Below are positions 47,513 to 55,353 of a stretch of DNA of 64,000 nucleotides, in pieces. The position numbers and the translations under genes are program-made. The stretch comes from Nitrobacter sp047149785 (GTDB lineage: Bacteria; Pseudomonadota; Alphaproteobacteria; Rhizobiales; Xanthobacteraceae). The notes under the pieces are model-generated. The model was not told the DNA's origin. It made no database searches and saw only the letters and a list, made by a program, of their open reading frames with translations. Positions within the stretch are counted from its first letter, which is position 1, and each line of letters opens with the position of its first letter. The stretch lies in NCBI RefSeq assembly GCF_047149785.1, contig NZ_BAAGBE010000001.1, positions 1,364,001-1,428,000 of the forward strand, written 5' to 3'.

Positions 47513-48187
47513 ATGTCCCGCGAGACCGCCGCCTCCGAGATCACGCCCGAGCTGCTGCTGCGCGCCTATGCGTGCGGCATTTTTCCGATGGCGGAAAGTG
47601 TCGACGATCCGACGCTGTTCTGGGTCGAGCCGAAGTTGCGCGGCGTGATACCGCTCGACAGTTTTCGGGTTCCGTCGCGGCTCGCACGCACGGTGCGATC
47701 CGACAGTTTTACCGTCACGGTCGACACCGCCTTCCACGCGGTGATCGACGGATGCGCCGCGCCGCAGCCTGGACGTGAAAATACCTGGATCAATCGCCGG
47801 ATCCGCGATCTTTATATCGCCCTGCACGAACTCGGCCATTGTCACAGTGTCGAGGTATGGCAGGAAGACAAGCTCGCGGGCGGTCTCTATGGCGTCCGGC
47901 TCGGACGGGCGTTTTTTGGCGAGAGCATGTTTCACCTCGTGCGGGACGCCTCGAAGGTCGCGCTGGTGCATCTGGTCGCTCGACTGATCGCTGGCGGCTT
48001 CGCGCTGCTCGATACGCAATTCGTGACCGACCATCTGCGGGGATTCGGCGCTATCGAAATCCCGCGCAGGCGCTACCGGACGCTTCTGGACGCTGCTCTG
48101 GAAGGCCGCGCCGATTTCGCGGCCCTGCCGCTTGACCGGCCGGTCCCCGGCGCAGACGCGCTCGGGATCATCGCCAGCCACGCGTAA
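47513..48187 (+). CDS. aat: Leucyl/phenylalanyl-tRNA--protein transferase
   Basis: Aat adds Leu or Phe to N-terminal Arg/Lys of proteins for the N-end rule. The 224-residue product has TPELLLRAYACGIFPMAES, FWVEPKLRGVIPLD, ENTWINRRIRDLYIALHELG, HSVEVWQEDKLAGGLYGV and the C-terminal DTQFVTDHLRGFGAIEI. Normal length, ATG at 47513. It lies in the conserved accC-aat-DUF2155 order. Confidence 0.96.
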   Translation: MSRETAASEITPELLLRAYACGIFPMAESVDDPTLFWVEPKLRGVIPLDSFRVPSRLARTVRSDSFTVTVDTAFHAVIDGCAAPQPGRENTWINRRIRDLYIALHELGHCHSVEVWQEDKLAGGLYGVRLGRAFFGESMFHLVRDASKVALVHLVARLIAGGFALLDTQFVTDHLRGFGAIEIPRRRYRTLLDAALEGRADFAALPLDRPVPGADALGIIASHA

Positions 48188-48201
48188 GCTTCTCGAACGC
48201 G

Positions 48202-48283
48202 TAGAGTCTTTCCGCTTCTGATGGAATCAGAAGCGGGGCTCTATGATTTTGATTTGACGCGTTTTCTTGACGCGAACCGGTAG
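48202..48283 (-). repeat. Dispersed repeat, family A (reverse copy)
   Basis: Nearly identical to 21250-21330: GCTTCTGATGGAATCAGAAGC, then TTTGATTTGACGCGTTTTC and GACGCGAACCGGTAG. It follows the aat stop by 14 bases. Confidence 0.9.
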
Positions 48284-48311
48284 TGGCATTTTGACGGAAA
48301 CAAGCTGATCT

Positions 48312-48400
48312 GTCATGGCCGGGCTTGTCCCGGCCATCCACGTCTTTCTTCGCTTAAACTTCAAAGGCGTGGATGCCCGGCATAAGCCGGGGCATGACGA
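48312..48400. repeat. Dispersed palindromic repeat, family B copy
   Basis: GTCATGGCCGGGCTTGTCCC, CCATCCACGTC, then GTGGATGCCCGG and CCGGGGCATGACG. It lies between aat and the convergent DUF2155 gene, right after a family A copy. Confidence 0.85.
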
Positions 48401-48421
48401 TTCAATCACCCTTATTCCGCT

Positions 48422-49345
48422 TTATCGCCCGAACGGCGGGAAAAACGGATTACCGCGTTGCTGCGACGGCGGCGGGGGCGGCGCCGGTTGCGGCGGCGCT
48501 GGCTGACGCGGCTGCCGCGTCGAGGATTGTCGAGGCGGTCGCTTGGCGGGCGGCGGCGCCGGTTTCGGCTGATCCGGCTGTGCGGTGACGACGGTCGTTT
48601 CGGGGTTCTTGCAGTCGGTGAGCCAGACATCATAGATCGGATGCTCGACGCCGTGGAGACCAGGGCTTGCCGCGAACATCCAGCCGGAGAAAATCCGCTT
48701 CACTTCGCCCTGGAGAGTGATCTCATCGACCTCCACGAAAGCATCGGTGTTCGCGGCTTCGGTCGCTGGGCGTGTGTAGCAGGCGTCGGTCTTCACCCGC
48801 AGCGCGCCGAACTGCACGGTTTCTCCGACCTCCTCGTCGAAATGGATGATACGGCCGGTGATCTTGTCGAGGCCCGAGAAGACCGCCCTCTTGTTGATGA
48901 TCTTCTGGGCCGGTGGCTCGGTGACGACCTCATCGCCCGGCTGCAGCGTCGCCGGCGCCGGGGGAGCCGTCCGCGGCGGGTGCTGGAGAGGCGTCTGACG
49001 CGATGAAGGCGGCGCGGCAGCGACGCCACCGGGAGCGTTCTGCGGAGCCACCGCGGTTTCGGGAGGCGGCAACGGCTGTGTCTGAACCGGTCCCGGCGGC
49101 GCAACGCCCTGCCCCGGCGGCAGGTTCATCGGGGCCGGCAGCACACGTCCTTGCCGCGGCAGGTCCGGGACATCTTCCTCGTCGTCATCCGGCTGAGCCG
49201 CCTGCCCACGCGGAATGGCGGCCGGCGGGCGCGGCGCGGGATCCGAAAAAATATTTCCGATTTGCGCGCGCGCAGGCAAAGCCGCCACGATCAGCGCGGC
49301 AACCGCAAATGCCGCGTAACCGGCTATGGCAATGGTTCGGAACAT
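48422..49345 (-). CDS. DUF2155 periplasmic protein, long Pro-rich form
   Basis: The 307-residue product has a signal peptide (cut after ARA, about residue 27), a Pro-rich linker, and the DUF2155 domain (about 155-250) with NKRAVFSGLDKITGRIIHFD, VKTDACYTRP, VFVEVDEI-like strand and IFSGWMFAASPGLHGVEHP. A long Pro/Arg/Gln-rich tail follows. The family is conserved in alphaproteobacteria between aat and the NDUFA12 gene; function unknown. The gene's order is kept here with an inserted FecR gene. Confidence 0.9.
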   Translation of the reverse strand: MFRTIAIAGYAAFAVAALIVAALPARAQIGNIFSDPAPRPPAAIPRGQAAQPDDDEEDVPDLPRQGRVLPAPMNLPPGQGVAPPGPVQTQPLPPPETAVAPQNAPGGVAAAPPSSRQTPLQHPPRTAPPAPATLQPGDEVVTEPPAQKIINKRAVFSGLDKITGRIIHFDEEVGETVQFGALRVKTDACYTRPATEAANTDAFVEVDEITLQGEVKRIFSGWMFAASPGLHGVEHPIYDVWLTDCKNPETTVVTAQPDQPKPAPPPAKRPPRQSSTRQPRQPAPPQPAPPPPPSQQRGNPFFPPFGR

Positions 49346-49490
49346 TTTGCGCGGCTTTGTCTGGCTCGAATCAGGGCCGGAACATTGTACAGAAATTTAA
49401 AGGCTCCAAGCCGCTCGCAGGCGCTCGGTTAACACGGTGATTGCGGCGGGGAAAGGGCGACCTGCCCGCGGCGGAAGTCGTTCGCTACGG

Positions 49491-49590
49491 CGTTTTCGAG
49501 CGAAGCGGAATCCGGCTCGCGTGAAGAAAACGCGTCAAATAAAACTACGGAGACCCGCTTCTGATTCCATCAGAAGCGGAAAGACTCCGG
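49491..49590 (+). repeat. Dispersed repeat, family A (forward copy)
   Basis: CGTTTTCGAGCGAAGCGGAA, CGCGTGAAGAAAACGCGTCA and the hairpin CGCTTCTGATTCCATCAGAAGC. It lies in the 555-base gap 49346-49900 between DUF2155 and the FecR gene. The rest of the gap has no recognised gene; the frame upstream of the FecR start is open but unsupported. Confidence 0.87.
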
Positions 49591-49900
49591 CCGATCATCG
49601 TCCATGGCGATGACGGGTGCAGAAAACGCACGATCAACGAACGCCACCGCCCTCGAGACGCGCGACGCGCCTGACCCTTCGCCATCGTCGCCGTCCACAG
49701 TGCCGCTACGTTCAACCACATCTGCCCGCGTGCAGGCTTCCAGCGCGACCGTTTTGCGGCGTGGATTTAAGGCAACAGACAGCATGATTCGTACTTGGAG
49801 CGGTATTGAGGTAAGCGGGCGGGGTTGGCGCATTCGGCATAGTCAGGGCTATACTCAAGGCCATACTTGCGTTTCAGTTTTTGCGTGTCGGGGAATTGCC

Positions 49901-51619
49901 ATGAGCCGGACGGGGGCGCTCCAGATTGCGATGACTGTCGCGGCGATGGCGCTCGGCGGCGCGATGGCGCGAGCCCAACAGGTCGGCACGGCATCGGCGG
50001 TCAACCCCGCAGCGACCGCCAACATGAGAACGATCACGATCGGCCAGTCGATCGCCCACAAGGAACGCATCCAGACCAAGTCCAGCGGCTCGGTGCAATT
50101 GCTGTTCCTCGACAAGACGTCGATGACCATCGGTCCGAACAGCGACCTGACGATCGACGAATACGTCTATGATCCCAACGCCAACACCGGCAAGCTGGCG
50201 GCGACTCTCGGCAAGGGCGCGCTGCGTTTCGTCGGCGGCCAGATCAGCCATAACGGCGATGCCGAGATCAAGACCGCGTCTGCCTTGATCGGCATCCGCG
50301 GCGGCGTGATGATGACCGACGGCAAGGGCATCTATTCCGGCTACGGCACGATGACCGTGAATTCCGGCGGGCAAACCGTAACGCTCCACGCCGGCGAATT
50401 CACCCAGACCCGGGCCGGCGGCCCGCCGACATTGCCCGGCCTGCCGCCGCCGGGATTCGTGCAGCAGTTGATCCTGGCATTCCAGAGCGCCGCCGGTCAA
50501 ACGGGAGGCGCGCGCCGGGGCGCGGCATCGCCGGCTAACGTCGCATCCGCCGAGCAAAAGGCGACCGGGTCATCCGGCTTCGTGACCGGCTCGAACATGC
50601 CGACGCCGGTCAATCCGGTCGTCGGGCTTATCAACGCGATCTCGTCCACGTTCACGCAATCGGTGCAGACATCCAGTCAGGACAAGGCGCTGCAGCAGAT
50701 CGCTCAGGATCAGCCGAAGGATGACAGCCACAATTCGCCGCCCGTTGATAACACTCCACGTCCAACCGTGATGCTGACCGGTTACGTTGCGGGACTAGAT
50801 AACGTCGCGGGCAACCAAACCGTCAATCCGATAAGCGGAACCTCCAAAATCAATCTCGACGCCACCAATAATCGTGTTCAGGCTAATCTGGACACCTACA
50901 TCTACGACTCAGGAAATCCGTTCACGCAGCTTGCCCATACGGTTCACGCGCTCTTCCAGTTCGGATCGAACGGATCGACCGGTCCGGCGAACGGTACCTA
51001 CGTCGATTACAATAATTTTTATGCGAACACGCCGGACAACAACTACGTCGTCAACGGCTTACCGGCCAAGGGCGTGATCGTGTCCGCGAACGGCATCACC
51101 ACCAACCAGATCGTCACCAACGCGATTCCGAACCTGACGCCGTGCCAGTGCGATTATACGCGCTGGGGCTTCTGGGCGATTGACTGGAGCAATACCAACA
51201 CCGGCACGCCAATCGAGGTAGCCTTGGGCACATGGGTTGCGGGACGACCGGTTGGCAGCATCAGTGATGTGCCAACGACGGGCACCGCAACCTACACCGG
51301 CCACGTCATCGCCAACGTGCAAAGCGCGGGCTTCGTCGCCGGCGGTTTCTCCAACACTGTCAACTTCGGTGCGAGAACCGGCGCGGTGAGCGTGACCGGT
51401 CTCGACAGCACCAATTATTCCGGCACCGTGAACTTCAATACCGACCCGCGCAATTTCGGCGGCACCATTGCTGGCAACGTCGGTGGTCGCAGCATGGCCC
51501 TGCAGGGCAGCTTCTTCCAGGGGAAAAGCAGCCCGGTTGGTGAAATGGGCGGAAGCGTTGCGATTTCAGGCGCCAACAACTACCTCGGCAGCGGCATCTT
51601 CGCGGCAAGCAAGCGCTGA
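49901..51619 (+). CDS. FecR-domain surface protein with C-terminal TbpB-like barrel
   Basis: The 572-residue product has a signal peptide (MSRTGALQIAMTVAAMALGG..., cut after AMA/RA-Q about residue 25), a FecR-type domain (about 40-160: SGSVQLLFLDKTSMTIGPNS, GALRFVGGQISHNGDAEI, ASALIGIRGGV), a variable Thr/Asn-rich middle, and a C-terminal part (about 490-572: YSGTVNFNTDPRNFGGTIAG, GSFFQGKSSPVGEMGGSVAI, YLGSGIFAASKR) that resembles the beta-barrel end of TbpB-like proteins. That barrel is the signal recognised by Slam in known systems. ATG 49901 was chosen because of the signal peptide. No lipobox Cys seen. Confidence 0.8.
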   Translation: MSRTGALQIAMTVAAMALGGAMARAQQVGTASAVNPAATANMRTITIGQSIAHKERIQTKSSGSVQLLFLDKTSMTIGPNSDLTIDEYVYDPNANTGKLAATLGKGALRFVGGQISHNGDAEIKTASALIGIRGGVMMTDGKGIYSGYGTMTVNSGGQTVTLHAGEFTQTRAGGPPTLPGLPPPGFVQQLILAFQSAAGQTGGARRGAASPANVASAEQKATGSSGFVTGSNMPTPVNPVVGLINAISSTFTQSVQTSSQDKALQQIAQDQPKDDSHNSPPVDNTPRPTVMLTGYVAGLDNVAGNQTVNPISGTSKINLDATNNRVQANLDTYIYDSGNPFTQLAHTVHALFQFGSNGSTGPANGTYVDYNNFYANTPDNNYVVNGLPAKGVIVSANGITTNQIVTNAIPNLTPCQCDYTRWGFWAIDWSNTNTGTPIEVALGTWVAGRPVGSISDVPTTGTATYTGHVIANVQSAGFVAGGFSNTVNFGARTGAVSVTGLDSTNYSGTVNFNTDPRNFGGTIAGNVGGRSMALQGSFFQGKSSPVGEMGGSVAISGANNYLGSGIFAASKR

Positions 51620-51697
51620 AAGTTGTTCAATCGCGCCGAGCCTCGGATGAGTTTGATTGAATCGACCCGCTGAGACGCGAGGTACGGCGCGTCGCCT

Positions 51698-52108
51698 CTA
51701 TTGTCCCGGCGTCCAGGGCTGGTAATCGCCGGTCGCCTTGGGGCGGCGGCCGCTCACCAGCGTCGAGCCGGGCGGGCGATAGGCCGCCGGCGTCCCGGTC
51801 ATGTTCGGCACGTGCGGCTTCTGCCATTCGCGCGGCCGGTAATTCTCCTGGGTCGGCGGAACGTCCACGATGTGATGAATCCAGCCATGCCACTCCGGCG
51901 GAATGCGGCTGGCTTCCGTATAGCCGTTGTAGATCACCCAGCGCCGTTCGAAACCGAGCGTAGGATCGATCTTTCCGCCGCGCGTCCGGTAATAACGATT
52001 GCCCTCGCCGTCCTTGCCGACCAGTTCGCCAAAGCGCCACGTCCAGAGCTGCGTGCCGAAGGTCTGGCTGTTCCACCAGGTAAAAAGTTTGAGGAAAAAC
52101 TGCTTCAT
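51698..52108 (-). CDS. NDUFA12 (B17.2)-like complex I subunit
   Basis: A 136-residue protein related to the mitochondrial accessory subunit B17.2 of NADH:ubiquinone oxidoreductase. Motifs: WWNSQTFGTQLWTWRFGELV, GKDGEGNRYYRTR, RRWVIYNGYTEASRIPPEWH and GWIHHIVDVPP. Alphaproteobacterial complex I has this subunit; it is encoded apart from the nuo operon here. Start ATG 52108 (MKQFFLKLFTWW). Confidence 0.95.
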   Translation of the reverse strand: MKQFFLKLFTWWNSQTFGTQLWTWRFGELVGKDGEGNRYYRTRGGKIDPTLGFERRWVIYNGYTEASRIPPEWHGWIHHIVDVPPTQENYRPREWQKPHVPNMTGTPAAYRPPGSTLVSGRRPKATGDYQPWTPGQ

Positions 52109-52437
52109 GACAGGCTTCCGTCGCAAAAAGTATCATTCGCGTCGCGAGACCGCAGCCGGCGGCGAATGTCAAACCATTCCACCGGTTTGATGGCATCCCG
52201 CCGGGGTCTTGTCCAGCGCAACCGCCCACCAAAAAAACGCGATCCGCGGCCCACGGGGACAGGCCGGTCCAATTAGCAGGTTGCGCCGGCGACCTTCCGC
52301 CCCTACGTCCATCCTCATCCGGTCCGGTGACATGCGCGGCGTACACGATGGCGAGTCGATATCCGCCGCGGCTGTTGACGGACCTGCTAAAACTCTGAAT
52401 GGTGCCCTCCAGGCATGATAAATATAAAGGCTGCCAA
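52109..52437. other. Gap without recognised gene
   Basis: Between the divergent NDUFA12 and the first GNAT-like gene. AT-rich GATAAATATAAAGG at about 52418-52430 includes the ribosome-binding site of the latter. Short open frames here are Arg-rich and unsupported. Confidence 0.5.
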
Positions 52438-52719
52438 ATGTCCGAAGTCGTCAACAACATGCAAAAACACCGTTACGAACTCGAGGTGGACGGGCATATC
52501 GCTGCGGCCTACTACCGGTTTCTGGACGGAATCATCGTGTTCACCCACACCCAGGTTCCGCCGGAACTCAGGGACAAGGGCGTTGCATCGGAACTCGTGC
52601 AGGGCGCAATGGACCAGGTGCGCGCCGATAGATTCAGGGCCAGCGCGCAATGCCCTTTCGTGAAGGACTGGCTCGAGAAACATCCGGATTACGCCGATCT
52701 GCTGAGGCCGAATTTGTGA
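52438..52719 (+). CDS. Short GNAT-type (YjdJ-like) N-acetyltransferase
   Basis: A 93-residue protein of the small GNAT_CG/YjdJ group: ELEVDGHIAAAYYRFLDGII, FTHTQVPPELRDKGVASELVQ (the acetyl-CoA loop R/KGxAxxL) and CPFVKDWLEKHPDYADL. Substrate unknown. ATG 52438 has AAAGG ahead. A related gene follows at 52812 (about half similar by eye), so the two look like a tandem duplication. Confidence 0.88.
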   Translation: MSEVVNNMQKHRYELEVDGHIAAAYYRFLDGIIVFTHTQVPPELRDKGVASELVQGAMDQVRADRFRASAQCPFVKDWLEKHPDYADLLRPNL

Positions 52720-52811
52720 GGCTGCCCGCAGCGGTGTCCTGACGACGCTTGCGCGCTCTTGATGCCTGTTGCAATGCGCCGCTCTGCTCTATCGCGATCG
52801 CAGCGCCAACC

Positions 52812-53084
52812 ATGGCCGCCGTCTACGACAACAAAGTCCTGAGCCGCTTCGAACTTGAGGCAGACGGCGGTCTTGCCTTCGCGAATTATCGCCTCGCGCC
52901 GGGCACGGTTATCATCACCCACACCGAAACGCCGCGCGAATTGCGCGGCCGGGGCATCGCCTCGAAGCTGGTGAAAGGCGCGCTGGCCTTGATCCGAGCC
53001 GAGGGACGGAAGGTGGTCGCCGGTTGCGGATTCGTGGCGAGCTATCTCGACAAGCATCCGGATGAGGCGGACCGCGCAGTTTGA
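52812..53084 (+). CDS. Short GNAT-type N-acetyltransferase, tandem paralogue
   Basis: A 90-residue protein with RFELEADGGLAFANYRLAPG, THTETPRELRGRGIASKLVKG and CGFVASYLDKHPDEADR, the same pattern as the gene 92 bases upstream. The frame is open from 52749, but ATG 52812 gives the family start. Together with its neighbour it may form an operon; a family A repeat follows. Confidence 0.88.
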   Translation: MAAVYDNKVLSRFELEADGGLAFANYRLAPGTVIITHTETPRELRGRGIASKLVKGALALIRAEGRKVVAGCGFVASYLDKHPDEADRAV

Positions 53085-53137
53085 GGTCCCGCTCCGGATG
53101 CTGACGCGTTCGCGACCGCATCGTTTGCGAAAGCCTG

Positions 53138-53240
53138 GAGCCTTTCCGCTTCTGATGGAATCAGAAGCGGGGCTCCATGGTTTTGATGTGACGCGTTTTC
53201 TTCGCGCGAGCCGGTATCCACTTCGCTTGAAAACGCTCTA
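53138..53240 (-). repeat. Dispersed repeat, family A (reverse copy)
   Basis: CGCTTCTGATGGAATCAGAAGC region, GTGACGCGTTTTCTTCGCGC, GCCGGTATCCACTTCGC and TTGAAAACGCTCTA. It lies between the second GNAT gene and convergent DUF3597. Confidence 0.88.
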
Positions 53241-53304
53241 TCCCGATCAAAAGGGCCGCATCGGCGCGACCCGGAAAGCGCGTCCGTAGCTGCGGGATGT
53301 CACA

Positions 53305-53679
53305 TCAGTGTTTCATGTCCGGCGGCAGCTTCCCGCCATTGGCTGCGAGTTGAGCCATCATCTGTTTGTGCAGCCAGACGTTCATTGCCGCGGAGTCGTT
53401 GGTATCGCCGGGATATTTCAGATCCTTTGCGAGTTCCTTGCGGGCGCTCAGGCTGGAATCGACGTCGAGTGCTTTCATCAGATCGACGATCGAGGTCCGC
53501 CACGCCAGCTTTTCCTTTTTTGCGGCGACGGCCTTGTCCAGAATGGCGGCGACGTCAACGCTGGCTGCGGCCGCGCCGCCCGATGAGGCCGCGGCGCCGC
53601 CGCTCGCTTCGGGCGCCGGCGTTGCCGCCTCGGCGTGCGAGCCGAAAATGGCGCCCATGATCTTTCCAAATATGCTCAT
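53305..53679 (-). CDS. DUF3597 protein
   Basis: A 124-residue protein: MSIFGKIMGAIFG start, an Ala-rich linker (residues 15-43) and a helical C-terminal DUF3597 domain with VDVAAILDKAVAAKKEKL, WRTSIVDLMKALDVDSSL, ARKELAKDLKYPGD and MNVWLHKQMM. Family members are found in many proteobacteria, function unknown. ATG 53679 gives the usual start; an upstream extension was rejected. Confidence 0.92.
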   Translation of the reverse strand: MSIFGKIMGAIFGSHAEAATPAPEASGGAAASSGGAAAASVDVAAILDKAVAAKKEKLAWRTSIVDLMKALDVDSSLSARKELAKDLKYPGDTNDSAAMNVWLHKQMMAQLAANGGKLPPDMKH

Positions 53680-54129
53680 TGTGCCGCTCCCAATGGCTTG
53701 AGGTTGCGCAGATCGCACCGAGCGGAACCTTGCGTCTGCTTCCGCCCGCATCGTGAAAGAGTAGCCGCCACACCGGCGCTTGCCAATGTTGGAGTGCCGG
53801 CGCCGATAGAGCGGTCCGATCTCGCTGTCTCAGGGCCATGTCATAGGGCTATGTCATAATGTCGCGTCTGCGATCCGCGCGAAAACGCGACCGCTCATAA
53901 TGCGAATGTTATCGCGGCGTTGTTTTCCAGGCTCTTCCGCGCGGCGGAAAAAATTCACCGAACCGTGAGCAACCAAAATCGGAGATAGGAATTAGAATCG
54001 CCTTACAGGTCGCGGCAAGACCAGGTTCCTTGCTCTCGCGTCTGGGCTTGATCGTGATCGTTTTCCGAAGGGGCAATCTCGCGCCTCAGGCGGTCCGGAG
54101 ATTAGCCCAGCGAAAGGGAGACAACGAAG
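53680..54129. other. Gap without recognised gene
   Basis: Upstream region shared by leftward DUF3597 and rightward DUF2189. A short duplication (CATGTCATAGGG and CTATGTCATAATG, about 53837-53862) is the only feature noticed besides presumed promoters. Confidence 0.45.
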
Positions 54130-55062
54130 ATGGCCACCTCCTATCCCGTCGACATCACGTCGAATCTACAATCTGAAAAGGCCGCTGCGGACAGACCGGC
54201 GATCCGGCACATCGGCTTCTCCGACCTTCTCGATGCGTTGCGCTTAGGCTGGGAAGACTTCAAGGCGGTACCCAGCCACGCCCTTGTCCTTTGCGTGATC
54301 TATCCCGTGCTCGGAATCGTGCTGGCGCGGATGGTGCTCGGCTACTCGGTCTTGCCGCTGCTTTTCCCGCTCGCCGCCGGCTTCGCCCTGATCGGACCGT
54401 TTGCGGCACTCGGCCTCTATGAACTGAGCTATCGGCGAGAACTCGGCTTGGAGGCGTCCGCATGGCACGCGTTCGGCGTGCTGAGGGCGCCGTCGTTCGG
54501 ATCGATGCTGGGATTGGGCGCGCTGCTCCTTGTCATTTTCTTCGTCTGGATAGCGACCGCCCATGCGATCTATGTTTCCACCTTCGGCAATGCGCCTGCA
54601 TCGACAATGCCCGATTTCCTCGCGCGCGTTTTGACCACGCCTGAGGGCTGGCGCTTGATCGTGGTCGGCTGCGGTGTTGGATTCCTGTTTGCAGCCGTCG
54701 CCTTGTGCATCAGCATCGTGTCATTCCCGCTGATGCTCCACCAGCATGCCGACATGACCGATGCCATGCTGACATCGATGCGCGTGGCTGCGAAGAATCC
54801 CGTCGCAGTCGCGGAGTGGGGTTTGATCGTGGCCGTCCTGCTGGTGCTCGGAACGATTCCGTTCTTCCTCGGCCTCACCATCGTGATGCCGTTGCTCGGT
54901 CATGCCACGTGGCATCTCTATCGCAAGGCGGTCGAGACTCCCTTGACCTCGCCGTCGCACGAAGCTCCGCGGAAGGAGGGAGAAAAGCGCTACGCCGCGG
55001 ACTTCCCGTCCGTCTTGTTCCAGCGCAAACGGCGAGCCCGCTTCTTCGATAGTTCGGATTGA
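54130..55062 (+). CDS. DUF2189 membrane protein
   Basis: A 310-residue inner-membrane protein with about six helices: VPSHALVLCVIYPVLGIVLA, LLFPLAAGFALIGPFAALG, LGALLLVIFFVWIATAHAIY, VGCGVGFLFAAVALCISIVS and LIVAVLLVLGTIPFFLGL. The HIGFSDLLDALRLGWEDFK start and the family layout match DUF2189. Function unknown. The C-terminal tail is long and basic. An exact hairpin lies downstream at 55209. Confidence 0.9.
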   Translation: MATSYPVDITSNLQSEKAAADRPAIRHIGFSDLLDALRLGWEDFKAVPSHALVLCVIYPVLGIVLARMVLGYSVLPLLFPLAAGFALIGPFAALGLYELSYRRELGLEASAWHAFGVLRAPSFGSMLGLGALLLVIFFVWIATAHAIYVSTFGNAPASTMPDFLARVLTTPEGWRLIVVGCGVGFLFAAVALCISIVSFPLMLHQHADMTDAMLTSMRVAAKNPVAVAEWGLIVAVLLVLGTIPFFLGLTIVMPLLGHATWHLYRKAVETPLTSPSHEAPRKEGEKRYAADFPSVLFQRKRRARFFDSSD

Positions 55063-55208
55063 TGGAAAAACGCGCGGGCTCTTGCAAGGCCGCCTCGATT
55101 GGCTCGCTCGCCATCGAGGCGGCCGCCGCGCTCTGCTCGTTCGGTCCCGCCAGGCATTGCCTTCCCTCGGAGGGGCGCGGGGTTGCCGACTGAAAGTATC
55201 GGATGGAG

Positions 55209-55240
55209 CGATAACAATGAATAAACATTCATTGTTATCG
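55209..55240. repeat. Perfect 14-bp inverted repeat hairpin
   Basis: Arms CGATAACAATGAAT and ATTCATTGTTATCG around loop AAAC. AT-rich in GC-rich surroundings, between DUF2189 and trmFO. It has no T run, so it is not a standard terminator; operator or RNA structure are possible. Confidence 0.75.
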
Positions 55241-55353
55241 TCGCATCTGACAATGCACCCAGGGAATAACGACCGCGAGCGCCGTCGTTCTTGCAGGCGC
55301 TGCGACCGCAAACGCGATTCCCCTTGGCCGCAAAACGCGCTACCCCTCTTGCC

